47,327 nt of DNA from NCBI GenBank assembly GCA_022071945.1, contig JAJVIN010000038.1, positions 1 to 47,327 on the forward strand, given 5' to 3'. The notes under the pieces were generated by a model. The model saw only the letters and a list, made by a program, of their open reading frames with translations. It had not been told where the DNA came from and made no database searches. The stretch is from Thermoanaerobaculia bacterium (GTDB lineage Bacteria > Acidobacteriota > Thermoanaerobaculia > UBA5066). Shown one piece after another: positions 1 to 7,624 of this stretch. The position numbers and the translations under genes are program-made. Numbering within the stretch: the first letter of the stretch is position 1; every line of letters begins with the position of its first letter.

Positions 1-296
1 CGACGTTGCCCCTCGGGACTTCCTGCCGCTTGACGGCTCATAACGGCCTCCTGATCTCCATCAAGAGGTTACCGCTCGGCCGGGTCCCCCTTCATGTCTC
101 GTCGGTCTGAGGCGGAGCCTCGTTAGGTCTAGGCCCAAGGACAAGAGCTGGGCTCTGATACAGTTGTCCATTGGCGATCGGGCGGCCCTGTCTGCTCTGT
201 CCGCAGCCCTTTGGGAGCTCTCAGACACCCGATCGGGAAACCAGCAGGTTCACGATTTCAAGTCGAGGGCGTCTTGCCCATGGAGGTTGAGATTCG
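1..296. promoter_or_regulatory. Upstream region of first efflux operon with paired CGATCGGG motifs
   Basis: No gene is recognised in this leading stretch. The only structure seen is a pair of complementary 8-mers, CGATCGGG at 175-182 and CCCGATCG at 228-235. The second lies inside the perfect 10-bp palindrome CCCGATCGGG (228-237). They sit 60-120 bases before the first adaptor gene and could be regulator sites for the efflux operon. No convincing -35/-10 pair was found. A Shine-Dalgarno-like GGAGG lies just before the ATG at 297. The regulatory role is inference. Confidence 0.3.
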
Positions 297-1529
297 ATGA
301 GATTCCAAGGAATCGGACAGGGTCACCGAGAGGCGAGCCGTCTCATGATCGCGTTGCTGACGGCGGCTCTTGGCGCCGCGGTCTCCGGCTGTGCCAAGAA
401 GGAAGCTCCGCCTCCGCCCCCGCCAGTAGCAGTCAAGGTCGGGACCGTGCTCCAGAAGGACGTTCCCATCTACGTGGAGGCGATCGGCCAGACGCGGGGT
501 TCCACGGAGATCGAGGTCCGCGCGCGCGTCGAGGGCTTCATCCAGACGATCGACTTCAAGGAAGGCAATCCGGTAAAGAGGGGTCAACTCCTTTACACAA
601 TCGACTCCCAGCCGTTCGAGGCGGCCCTGGCCCAAGCCAAAGGCTCTCTCGCCGAGGCCCAGGCACAGTTCGCGCGCGCCCGGCAGGACGTGGTCCGGTA
701 CGAGCCGCTGGTGGCCAAGAACGCGATCTCGCGGCAGGAGTACGAGACCGCGGTGGCCGTTCAGCAGGCGGCGGAAGCCTCGGTTGACGCGGCAAAGGCG
801 GCGGTCCAGCGAGCCGAGGTCGACCTGAGCTACACCAAGGTGGTTGCCCCCGAGGACGGCCTCGTGGGCAGGACCGAGGTCTACCCCGGTACGCTCGTCG
901 GACGGGGGCAGAGCACCCTGCTCACCCACATCTCGCAGATCGAGAAAATCCACGTTCGTTTCACGATGACGGAAAAGGACTATCTCTATTTCGCGCGCCG
1001 GCGTGAGCAGCGGGGAACGTCTGAGCAGGCGCCGACAACGTCGCTCGAGCTCGTCTTGGCGGACGCGTCGGTCCACCCGGAGAAGGGCCGGATCGTGTTT
1101 GCCGATCGCAACGTGGACCCGACGACAGGAACGATCATGATGGAAGCGGCTTTCGAGAATCCGGGCTCGATCGTGCGGCCAGGACAGTACGCCCGCGTGC
1201 GCGCTGCCGTGGACATCAAGAAGGATGCCCTGCTCGTGCCTCAGAGGGCCGTCTCGGAACTCCAGGGCATCTACAACCTGGCGGTCGTCGGGACCGACCA
1301 GACCATCGAGATCCGGCCCGTTCAGATGGGGGCGCGGGTCGGGACCCTCTGGGTGGTCGAGTCCGGTCTCAAGGCCGGGGAGAACGTCGTGGTGGAAGGT
1401 CTGCAGAAAGTGCGGCCCGGCGTCAAGGTCACGCCCGAGATGGTGAAGATCGAGGAGGGCAGCGGTGCGCCTCCTCCGCCGGCGGCCCCCGCCAAGGCGA
1501 AGGCCGAGGCGAAGGGCGCCCAGGGATAG
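297..1529 (+). CDS. RND efflux periplasmic adaptor (membrane fusion lipoprotein), set 1
   Basis: This 410-residue protein is a membrane fusion protein of the AcrA/MexA type. It bridges an inner-membrane RND pump to an outer-membrane channel in the periplasm. The N-terminus is a lipoprotein signal with a lipobox ending at Cys32 (VSGC), so the mature protein is probably lipid-anchored. A Pro-rich linker follows, then a biotinyl-lipoyl half-motif (EVRARVEGFIQ), an Ala/Gln-rich coiled-coil hairpin at about 95-165, the second lipoyl half (TKVVAPEDGLVGRTEV), and beta-barrel and membrane-proximal domains (RPGQYARVRAAV). The tail is Pro/Ala/Lys rich. The start at 297 follows GGAGG; an in-frame ATG at 345 would give a shorter signal. 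The pump gene starts 6 bases after the stop, so they form one operon. Substrates cannot be read from the sequence. Confidence 0.95.
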   Translation: MRFQGIGQGHREASRLMIALLTAALGAAVSGCAKKEAPPPPPPVAVKVGTVLQKDVPIYVEAIGQTRGSTEIEVRARVEGFIQTIDFKEGNPVKRGQLLYTIDSQPFEAALAQAKGSLAEAQAQFARARQDVVRYEPLVAKNAISRQEYETAVAVQQAAEASVDAAKAAVQRAEVDLSYTKVVAPEDGLVGRTEVYPGTLVGRGQSTLLTHISQIEKIHVRFTMTEKDYLYFARRREQRGTSEQAPTTSLELVLADASVHPEKGRIVFADRNVDPTTGTIMMEAAFENPGSIVRPGQYARVRAAVDIKKDALLVPQRAVSELQGIYNLAVVGTDQTIEIRPVQMGARVGTLWVVESGLKAGENVVVEGLQKVRPGVKVTPEMVKIEEGSGAPPPPAAPAKAKAEAKGAQG

Positions 1530-1535
1530 CGGGCC

Positions 1536-4500
1536 ATGGCGGATTTCTTCATTCGTCGCCCGATCGTGGCGATCGTCATCGCCATCATCATCGTGCTCCT
1601 GGGTCTCAACTCCCTTCGAGGGTTGAGCTTCGAGCAGTATCCCTTCCTCGCTCCCCCCACCATCCGCGTAACGGCCAACTACCCGGGTGCCTCGGCGGTG
1701 GCTGTCGAGCAGTCGGTCGCCACTCCGATCGAACAGGAGGTCAACGGCGTCGAGGGACTGATCTACATGAAGTCCTCGAACACCTCCGACGGCCGAATGC
1801 TTCTCGACGTCAACTTCCAGGTCGGAACCAACCAGGACATGGCGAACGTTCTGACCCAGAACCGCGTGTCCTCGGCACAGTCGCGTCTCCCCCAGGAAGT
1901 CGTCCAGCAGGGCATCACCGTCAAGAAGCAGAGCCCCAGCATCTTGATGCTGATCTCGGTCTACTCGCCGAAGGGAACCTACGACGCCAACTTCCTGACC
2001 AACTACATGGGCATCAACATCCGCGACCAGATCCTCAGAATTCCGGGCATCGCCCAGGTCGACCTCTTCGGCGGTACCGACTACGGAATGCGGATCTGGC
2101 TGCGCCCCGACAGGATGGCGAAACTGGGGCTGACCCCCTCCGACATCATGTCGGCCATCAAGGAGCAGAACCTCCAGGCCCCTGCCGGCCGTATCGGCAT
2201 GCGTCCATCGCCGCAGGACCAGGAGTTCACCTACACCGTCAGCGCTCCCGGACGCCTGATCACCGAGGAGGAATTCGCGAACATCATCGTTCGTGAGACC
2301 GAGACCGGCGGCCAGGTCCGCATCAAGGACGTGGGTCGCGTGGAGCTGGGCTCCCAGGACTACAACTCCTTCGGGCGCCTGAACGGAAAGCCGGCAGGTG
2401 CCGTGGCCGTGTACCTCCTGCCCGGAGCGAACCAGCTGAAGGCCGCCGAGACGATCTACGAGACCATGAAGACGGCGAAGACGTTCTTCCCGACGGACAT
2501 GGATTACACGATCGTCTACGACACGACGCCGGCCGTCGAAGCCTCGATCGAGTCGATCTTCCACACGTTCCTCGAGGCGGTCGTGCTCGTCACCCTCGTC
2601 GTGTTCATCTTCTTGCAGAACCTGCGGGCCACGATCATCCCGCTCCTGACGGTTCCGGTGTCGCTCATCGGAACCTTCATCTTCTTCCCGCTCCTCGGTT
2701 TCTCGGTGAACACGCTGTCGATGTTCGGCCTCGTCCTGGCGATCGGAATCGTGGTCGATGATGCAATTGTCGTGGTCGAGGCGGTCATGCACCACATCGA
2801 GCACGGCATGACGCCGAGAGATGCCACGGTCCAGGCGATGAAGGAAGTCTCCGCGCCTGTCGTCGGCATCGCGCTCATCCTCTGCGCCGTGTTCATCCCG
2901 GTCGCCTTCATCCCCGGCCTGACCGGACAGATGTACCAGCAGTTCGCGCTCACGATCGCGATCTCCGTGCTGCTCTCGGCCTTCAGCGCGCTCTCCCTCT
3001 CGCCGGCGCTCTCGGCGATGCTGCTGAAGCCCCCCAAGCCGGCCCGGGGCCCCATCGGCTGGTTCTTCAAGAGCTTCAACAAGGTCTTCGACAAGACGAC
3101 AAACGCCTACGTCAAGGGCGCGCAGATCCTCGTGCGCCGGTCGATCCTCACCATCATCCTCGTGGCAGTGGTGGCGGTGGGTGCCGGATTCTTCGGCGGG
3201 AAGCTCCCCGCCGGCTTCATTCCCGAGGAGGACCAAGGCATCCTGGGAGTGAACGTCACGCTGCCGCCAGGAGCCTCACTCGAGCGCACGAACGCCGTGC
3301 TCACGAAGGTCGAGGAGATCCTGGCGAAGACGGACGGAGTCGAGTCATACCAGACCGTGGGCGGACTCGGCATCGTCACGAACACCTTCCAGCCCAACTT
3401 TGGAACCATCTTCATGCGCCTCAAGCCCTGGAAGGAGCGGCACGGTGGCGCGTTACATGCGAAGGGCATCATGGCCAAGGTACAGGCCGAGGTCGCGCGG
3501 ATCCCCGAAGCCATCATCTTCCCGTTCAACATCCCCACCATCTCTGGCTTCGGCGCCTCGGCCGGCTTCAACTTCGTGCTCCAGGATCGAAGCGGAAGCC
3601 TGAGTGTCGAGCGGCTTGGAGAACTCGGGCAGCAGTTCGCGGCCGCCGCGCGGAAGCGTCCAGAGGTCGGGAACATTTTCACGTCGTTCGATCCTCGGTA
3701 TCCCCAGGTGAACGTCGTCCTCGACCGTGAGAAAGCCCGCAAGATGGGCGTGCCGGTGAACGAGGCTTTCCAGGCCCTCGCATCGTGCCTGGGTGGAAGC
3801 TACGTCAACGACTTCAACCGCTTCGGGCGCCTCTTCCGCGTTTACGTCCAGGCCGAGGCTGACTACCGTCGCAAACCCGAGGACATCAGCAACATCTGGG
3901 TGCGCAGCAAGACCACGAACGACATGATCCCCCTCGGGACGCTGGTCACCGTCACATCCCAGGGCGGGACGGAGTTGACGAACCGGTTCAACCTGCTTCG
4001 CTCGGTCGAGCTCAACGGGGTTCCGGCAAAGGGTTTCGCCTCGGGACAGACGATGGCTGCGCTCGAGCAGGTCTTCAAGGAGACGATGCCCGCGGAGATG
4101 GGCTTCACCTACGCCCAGCTCTCCTACCAGGAGAAGATCGCCCCGCCCGCCGGCCCGACCTTCGTGGCCGCGATCGTTTTCGTCTTCCTCCTGCTCGCCG
4201 CCCTGTACGAGAGCTGGAGGCTGCCGTGGGCTGTTCTCCTCGGATCCCCCCTCGTGGCCCTCGGGGCCTTTTTCGGCGTCTGGCTCGCCGGCTATGACAA
4301 CAATGTCTACGTCCAGATCGGCAACATCATGCTCATCGGCCTCGCCGCGAAGAACGCCATTCTCATCGTCGAGTTCGCCAAGGCGAAGAACGACGAGGGG
4401 ATGAGCGTGCAGGAGGCCGCCCTCACATCGGCCCGCCTCCGCTTCCGTCCCATCCTGATGACCGCGTTCGCCTTCATCCTCGGCGTCATTCCCCTCATGA

Positions 4501-4700
4501 AGGCTTCTGGAGCCGGTGCCGGTGCCCAGAACGTCATGGGTACGGCCGTGTTCTGGGGAATGCTGGTCGCGACCGCACTCGGGGTCTTCCTGATCCCGGG
4601 CAACTTCGCTTTCGTCGAGACACTCGGCCGCAAGAAGAAGTCGGGCGAGGAGCCGGCACCTCCAACTCTGCCGGAACCGTCCCACGGAGGAGGGCACTGA
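1536..4700 (+). CDS. RND multidrug efflux pump, HAE1 family, set 1
   Basis: This 1054-residue inner-membrane permease is the normal length for an AcrB/MexB-type pump. It opens with the family hallmark (ADFFIRRPIVAIVIAI, first membrane helix). It has two large periplasmic loops and twelve expected membrane helices. The proton-relay residues are present: Asp408-Asp409 in VVDDAIVVVEAV and Lys939 in AAKNAILIVEFAK. It should exchange protons for hydrophobic or amphipathic compounds and pass them to the outer-membrane factor encoded next. The adaptor gene ends 6 bases upstream, and the outer-membrane gene starts one base after the TGA. The C-terminus is a short charged Pro/Gly/His tail. Family assignment is secure; the substrate range is unknown. 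Confidence 0.97.
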   Translation: MADFFIRRPIVAIVIAIIIVLLGLNSLRGLSFEQYPFLAPPTIRVTANYPGASAVAVEQSVATPIEQEVNGVEGLIYMKSSNTSDGRMLLDVNFQVGTNQDMANVLTQNRVSSAQSRLPQEVVQQGITVKKQSPSILMLISVYSPKGTYDANFLTNYMGINIRDQILRIPGIAQVDLFGGTDYGMRIWLRPDRMAKLGLTPSDIMSAIKEQNLQAPAGRIGMRPSPQDQEFTYTVSAPGRLITEEEFANIIVRETETGGQVRIKDVGRVELGSQDYNSFGRLNGKPAGAVAVYLLPGANQLKAAETIYETMKTAKTFFPTDMDYTIVYDTTPAVEASIESIFHTFLEAVVLVTLVVFIFLQNLRATIIPLLTVPVSLIGTFIFFPLLGFSVNTLSMFGLVLAIGIVVDDAIVVVEAVMHHIEHGMTPRDATVQAMKEVSAPVVGIALILCAVFIPVAFIPGLTGQMYQQFALTIAISVLLSAFSALSLSPALSAMLLKPPKPARGPIGWFFKSFNKVFDKTTNAYVKGAQILVRRSILTIILVAVVAVGAGFFGGKLPAGFIPEEDQGILGVNVTLPPGASLERTNAVLTKVEEILAKTDGVESYQTVGGLGIVTNTFQPNFGTIFMRLKPWKERHGGALHAKGIMAKVQAEVARIPEAIIFPFNIPTISGFGASAGFNFVLQDRSGSLSVERLGELGQQFAAAARKRPEVGNIFTSFDPRYPQVNVVLDREKARKMGVPVNEAFQALASCLGGSYVNDFNRFGRLFRVYVQAEADYRRKPEDISNIWVRSKTTNDMIPLGTLVTVTSQGGTELTNRFNLLRSVELNGVPAKGFASGQTMAALEQVFKETMPAEMGFTYAQLSYQEKIAPPAGPTFVAAIVFVFLLLAALYESWRLPWAVLLGSPLVALGAFFGVWLAGYDNNVYVQIGNIMLIGLAAKNAILIVEFAKAKNDEGMSVQEAALTSARLRFRPILMTAFAFILGVIPLMKASGAGAGAQNVMGTAVFWGMLVATALGVFLIPGNFAFVETLGRKKKSGEEPAPPTLPEPSHGGGH

Positions 4701-4701
4701 G

Positions 4702-6135
4702 ATGGTGCGCCGACTGACTGCCCTTTCTCTGGTCCTTCTCACCACCGGGTGCACCCTCGGACCGAACTACCAGCGTCCGGCCGTGCCCGCCCCCCAGGCC
4801 TGGCGCGAAATCCCGAAGGCCGACGCCCAGAGCTTCGCCAACACGCCGTGGTTTGAGGTCTTCGATGATCCAAAGCTTCAAGAGCTGATCCGCGTCGCGC
4901 TCGCGGAAAACAAGGATCTCAAGATCGCGATCGAGCGGATCGAGGAAGCCCGGGCTTTCTACGGGATTGCGAAGGCCGACCTGTGGCCCAAGGTTGACGT
5001 CACCGCGGGCGCCGGGCGCGGCCGGGTCCCCCTGGCCAGCGGCGGATCTGGCACCGACGTCTCCCAGTTCTCGCTCAGCGCCGACGTCTCGTGGGAGATC
5101 GACTTCTTCGGGCGCATCCGCCGGACGACGGAGGCGCAGCAGGCACTCTTCCTCGGCACGCAGGAGGCCCGGCGGGCCACCGTCATCGCCCTCGTCGCCG
5201 ACGTCGCCCGCGCATACTTCGAACTCCGCGACTTCGACCGGAGGCTGGCCATCACACGCGCCACCATCGAGTCGCGGCGCGAGTACCTGCAACTGGCCAA
5301 GGACCGCTTCGAGGGAGGCGTCACCGCCGAAATCGACTTCCGCCAGGCCGACGCGGAACTCCGTCGCGTCGAGGCCCTGGTGTTCGATTACGAGCGCCTG
5401 ATCGCCCTGAAGGAGAACGAGCTTTCCGTGCTCCTCGGCCGCAACCCTGGACCGATCCTTCGCGGCCGGGAGTTGGACAAGATGAAGCTGCCGGCGGCGG
5501 TCCCCGCCGGCTTGCCGTCCGATCTCCTCGAGCGGCGCCCTGACGTCCGCGCGGCCGAACAATCACTCGCCGCCGCGACCGCCAACATCGGCGCGGCCAA
5601 GGCTCTTCTCTTCCCCCGCATCGCCCTGACCGGTTCCCTGGGTGTCTCGAGTTCCGAGCTAGACACGCTCTTCAACAGTCCGGCGCAGGCCTGGAGCATC
5701 GCCGCCGGGCTCCTGCAACCAATCTTCAACGCTGGCAAGAACAAGCGCCGCGTCGAGGTCACGGAGTCCCAGCAGCGGCAAAGCCTCTACGCCTACGAGC
5801 AGGCGATCTTGCAGGCTTTCCGCGAGACCGAAGATGCTCTCGTCTCCTACCAGAGAACGGGCGAGCAGAAGAAGGCGCAGTCCCTGCGCGTCGACGCTGA
5901 ACGGAAGGTCCTCGATCTGGCCGAAATCCGCTACCGGGGCGGCGTCGCGGCCTATCTCGAGGTCCTCGACGCACAGCGCTCGCTCTTCAACGCCGAGATC
6001 GACGAGGCCCAGACACTCGGGGGCCATCTCCTCTCGCTCGTCCGTCTCTACAAGGCCCTCGGCGGCGGGTGGCAAGAACCCGCGCCGGCCGCGGCACCTG
6101 CCGCTCCGGCGGCCGAGGCACCCGTCTCGAAGTAA
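4702..6135 (+). CDS. Outer-membrane efflux lipoprotein (NodT/OprM type), set 1
   Basis: This 477-residue TolC-like outer-membrane factor completes the first tripartite efflux system. A lipoprotein signal ends at Cys17 (LLTTGC) and is followed by LGPNYQRPAVPAP, the hallmark start of NodT-type efflux lipoproteins. Two repeated helical/beta halves follow, each with the family pattern (DLLERRPDVRAAEQSLAAA in the middle; RYRGGVAAYLEVLDAQRSL near the end). The Ala/Pro-rich tail is probably unstructured. The ATG lies one base after the pump stop codon, with GGAGGAGGG inside the pump 3' end as ribosome site, so the two are translationally coupled. A factor-independent terminator follows at 6164. Confidence 0.95.
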   Translation: MVRRLTALSLVLLTTGCTLGPNYQRPAVPAPQAWREIPKADAQSFANTPWFEVFDDPKLQELIRVALAENKDLKIAIERIEEARAFYGIAKADLWPKVDVTAGAGRGRVPLASGGSGTDVSQFSLSADVSWEIDFFGRIRRTTEAQQALFLGTQEARRATVIALVADVARAYFELRDFDRRLAITRATIESRREYLQLAKDRFEGGVTAEIDFRQADAELRRVEALVFDYERLIALKENELSVLLGRNPGPILRGRELDKMKLPAAVPAGLPSDLLERRPDVRAAEQSLAAATANIGAAKALLFPRIALTGSLGVSSSELDTLFNSPAQAWSIAAGLLQPIFNAGKNKRRVEVTESQQRQSLYAYEQAILQAFRETEDALVSYQRTGEQKKAQSLRVDAERKVLDLAEIRYRGGVAAYLEVLDAQRSLFNAEIDEAQTLGGHLLSLVRLYKALGGGWQEPAPAAAPAAPAAEAPVSK

Positions 6136-6163
6136 CTCTTCCGGGGAGGTCCCGTTCAGGCAG

Positions 6164-6196
6164 AAAGGGGCGGTTTCCACCGCCCCTTTCCGTTTT
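6164..6196 (+). terminator. Intrinsic terminator of efflux operon 1
   Basis: A perfect 10-bp stem (AAAGGGGCGG at 6164-6173 with its complement at 6180-6189) has a 6-base loop. It is followed by CCGTTTTCG, a weak T tract. It lies 28 bases after the outer-membrane factor stop codon and separates the two efflux operons. Confidence 0.8.
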
Positions 6197-6284
6197 CGTG
6201 CTCCCCCGCGAGATTCGCGGTTCGACTCCGGGCAAAGTCCGAAATCCGGTTGATCGAATCACACGTGCGCTGGAATGCCGCTGC

Positions 6285-6310
6285 TATGATCTTCTGGTCA
6301 GGGTCTGACC
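6285..6310 (+). promoter_or_regulatory. Candidate -10 and operator of efflux operon 2
   Basis: TATGAT at 6285-6290 matches the sigma70 -10 box at five of six positions. It is followed at once by a 6-bp inverted repeat GGTCAG-GGT-CTGACC (6296-6310), placed where transcription would begin. No good -35 was seen at 16-18 bp. The arrangement suits a locally repressed promoter, but this is inference from position alone. Confidence 0.35.
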
Positions 6311-6376
6311 GCGCCGATGCCGAGCCGGTGGACTTCGCCGGCGGGCACCCTCAAGCGACCCCAGGAGGAGGACTTG

Positions 6377-7606
6377 ATGCCTCACACGGGATGTCTGGCG
6401 ACCGCCCGAAAAACCCCCCTTCACTCCATCCGACGAACGCGAAGCGTGGGCATCGCCCTGCTGAGCGTTCTGGTGGGCACCGGCTGCGCGAAGGCCAAGC
6501 CGCCAGCCGCGCCGCAGACTGCCGAGGTCACGGTCGTGACCGTGGCCGCGCGCGACGTCCCCGTCTCGGTGGAGTACGTCGCCCAGACGCAGAGTTCGCG
6601 CCAGGTCAGCATCCAGGCGCGAGTGAGCGGCTTCCTCGACAAGCGGGTCTACACCGAAGGCTCCCTCGTCAAGGAAGGGGACGTGCTCTTCCTGATGGAC
6701 AAGAAGCCCTTCCAGGTCCAGGTGGACGCAGCCAACGCGGCGCTGGCCCGGCAGCAGGCCTCGCTCGAAACGGCCAAGCTGAACCTCGAGAGGACCCGGC
6801 CCCTCACCGCCGAGAACGCCCTGTCGCAGAAGGATCTGGAGGACGCGAGCGGCCACTACCAATCCACCGCCGCCGCGGTGGAGCAGGCCAAGGCGGAGCT
6901 GGCCGGTTATCAGCTGAACCTCTCGTACTGCACCATCACCTCACCCGTCACCGGCGTCGCCGGCGCCGCCCTTCAGCAGGACGGCACGTACATCAGCGGG
7001 CAGAACAGCCAGCTCACGACGGTGGCCGTCCTCTCACCGATGTGGGTCAACTTCAGCATCTCGGAAAACGAGATGCAGCGACTAAGGGACCGGATCGCCA
7101 AAGGCCAGATCGTGCCGCCCAAGGGCGGGCAATACGGCGTCGAGGTCTTGATGGCGAACGGCACGGTCTTCCCGCATCGCGGAAGGATCACGTTCGCCGA
7201 CCCGTCCTTCAACCCGGCCACCGGGACCTTCCTCGTGCGGGCCAGCGTCGACAATCCCGACGGGATCCTCAGGCCCAACCAGCACCTGAGAGCCCGCATC
7301 GTCGGAGCAGTCCGTCCGAAGGCCATCCTGGTTCCCCAGCGGTCCGTCCAGCAGGGAGCCAAGGGGAGCTTCGTCTGGGTGGTGAGCGCAGACGGGAAGG
7401 CTGAACTGCGCCCCGTGGTCGCCGCGGGATGGCACGGAGACGACTGGTTCATCGACGAGGGGCTGGCGCCTGGCGACCGCGTCGTGGTGGACGGCGGCCT
7501 GACTCTGCGCGCCGGGATCCCTGTGACGGTGAAGAACGTCGAGCCCGGCGCCGCACCGCCAGGCTCCAGTCCGCCCAAGACCGCTGCCGCTCGGACCGCT
7601 GGCTAG
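6377..7606 (+). CDS. RND efflux periplasmic adaptor (membrane fusion lipoprotein), set 2
   Basis: This 409-residue membrane fusion protein is paralogous to the adaptor at 297. The start at 6377 is chosen because AGGAGGAGG lies at 6363-6371; an upstream in-frame ATG at 6317 has no such site. A basic N-region (IRRTRSVG) and hydrophobic stretch end at a lipobox Cys37 (VGTGC). Lipoyl halves (SIQARVSGFLDKRV and CTITSPVTGVAGAAL) flank a coiled-coil hairpin at about 105-175. A beta-barrel domain follows (ILRPNQHLRARIVGAV). It should link the pump encoded 18 bases downstream to the outer-membrane factor at 10800. The C-terminus is Pro/Ala rich, as in set 1. Confidence 0.95.
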   Translation: MPHTGCLATARKTPLHSIRRTRSVGIALLSVLVGTGCAKAKPPAAPQTAEVTVVTVAARDVPVSVEYVAQTQSSRQVSIQARVSGFLDKRVYTEGSLVKEGDVLFLMDKKPFQVQVDAANAALARQQASLETAKLNLERTRPLTAENALSQKDLEDASGHYQSTAAAVEQAKAELAGYQLNLSYCTITSPVTGVAGAALQQDGTYISGQNSQLTTVAVLSPMWVNFSISENEMQRLRDRIAKGQIVPPKGGQYGVEVLMANGTVFPHRGRITFADPSFNPATGTFLVRASVDNPDGILRPNQHLRARIVGAVRPKAILVPQRSVQQGAKGSFVWVVSADGKAELRPVVAAGWHGDDWFIDEGLAPGDRVVVDGGLTLRAGIPVTVKNVEPGAAPPGSSPPKTAAARTAG

Positions 7607-7624
7607 GGCGCGAGGACCTGCGCC

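Noticed and set aside
258-3236. Long open frame (992 codons) antisense to the first adaptor and pump genes
   Set aside because: It is Arg/Asp/Glu/His-rich with no family pattern and lies opposite a clear RND pump. High GC at third positions keeps antisense frames open.
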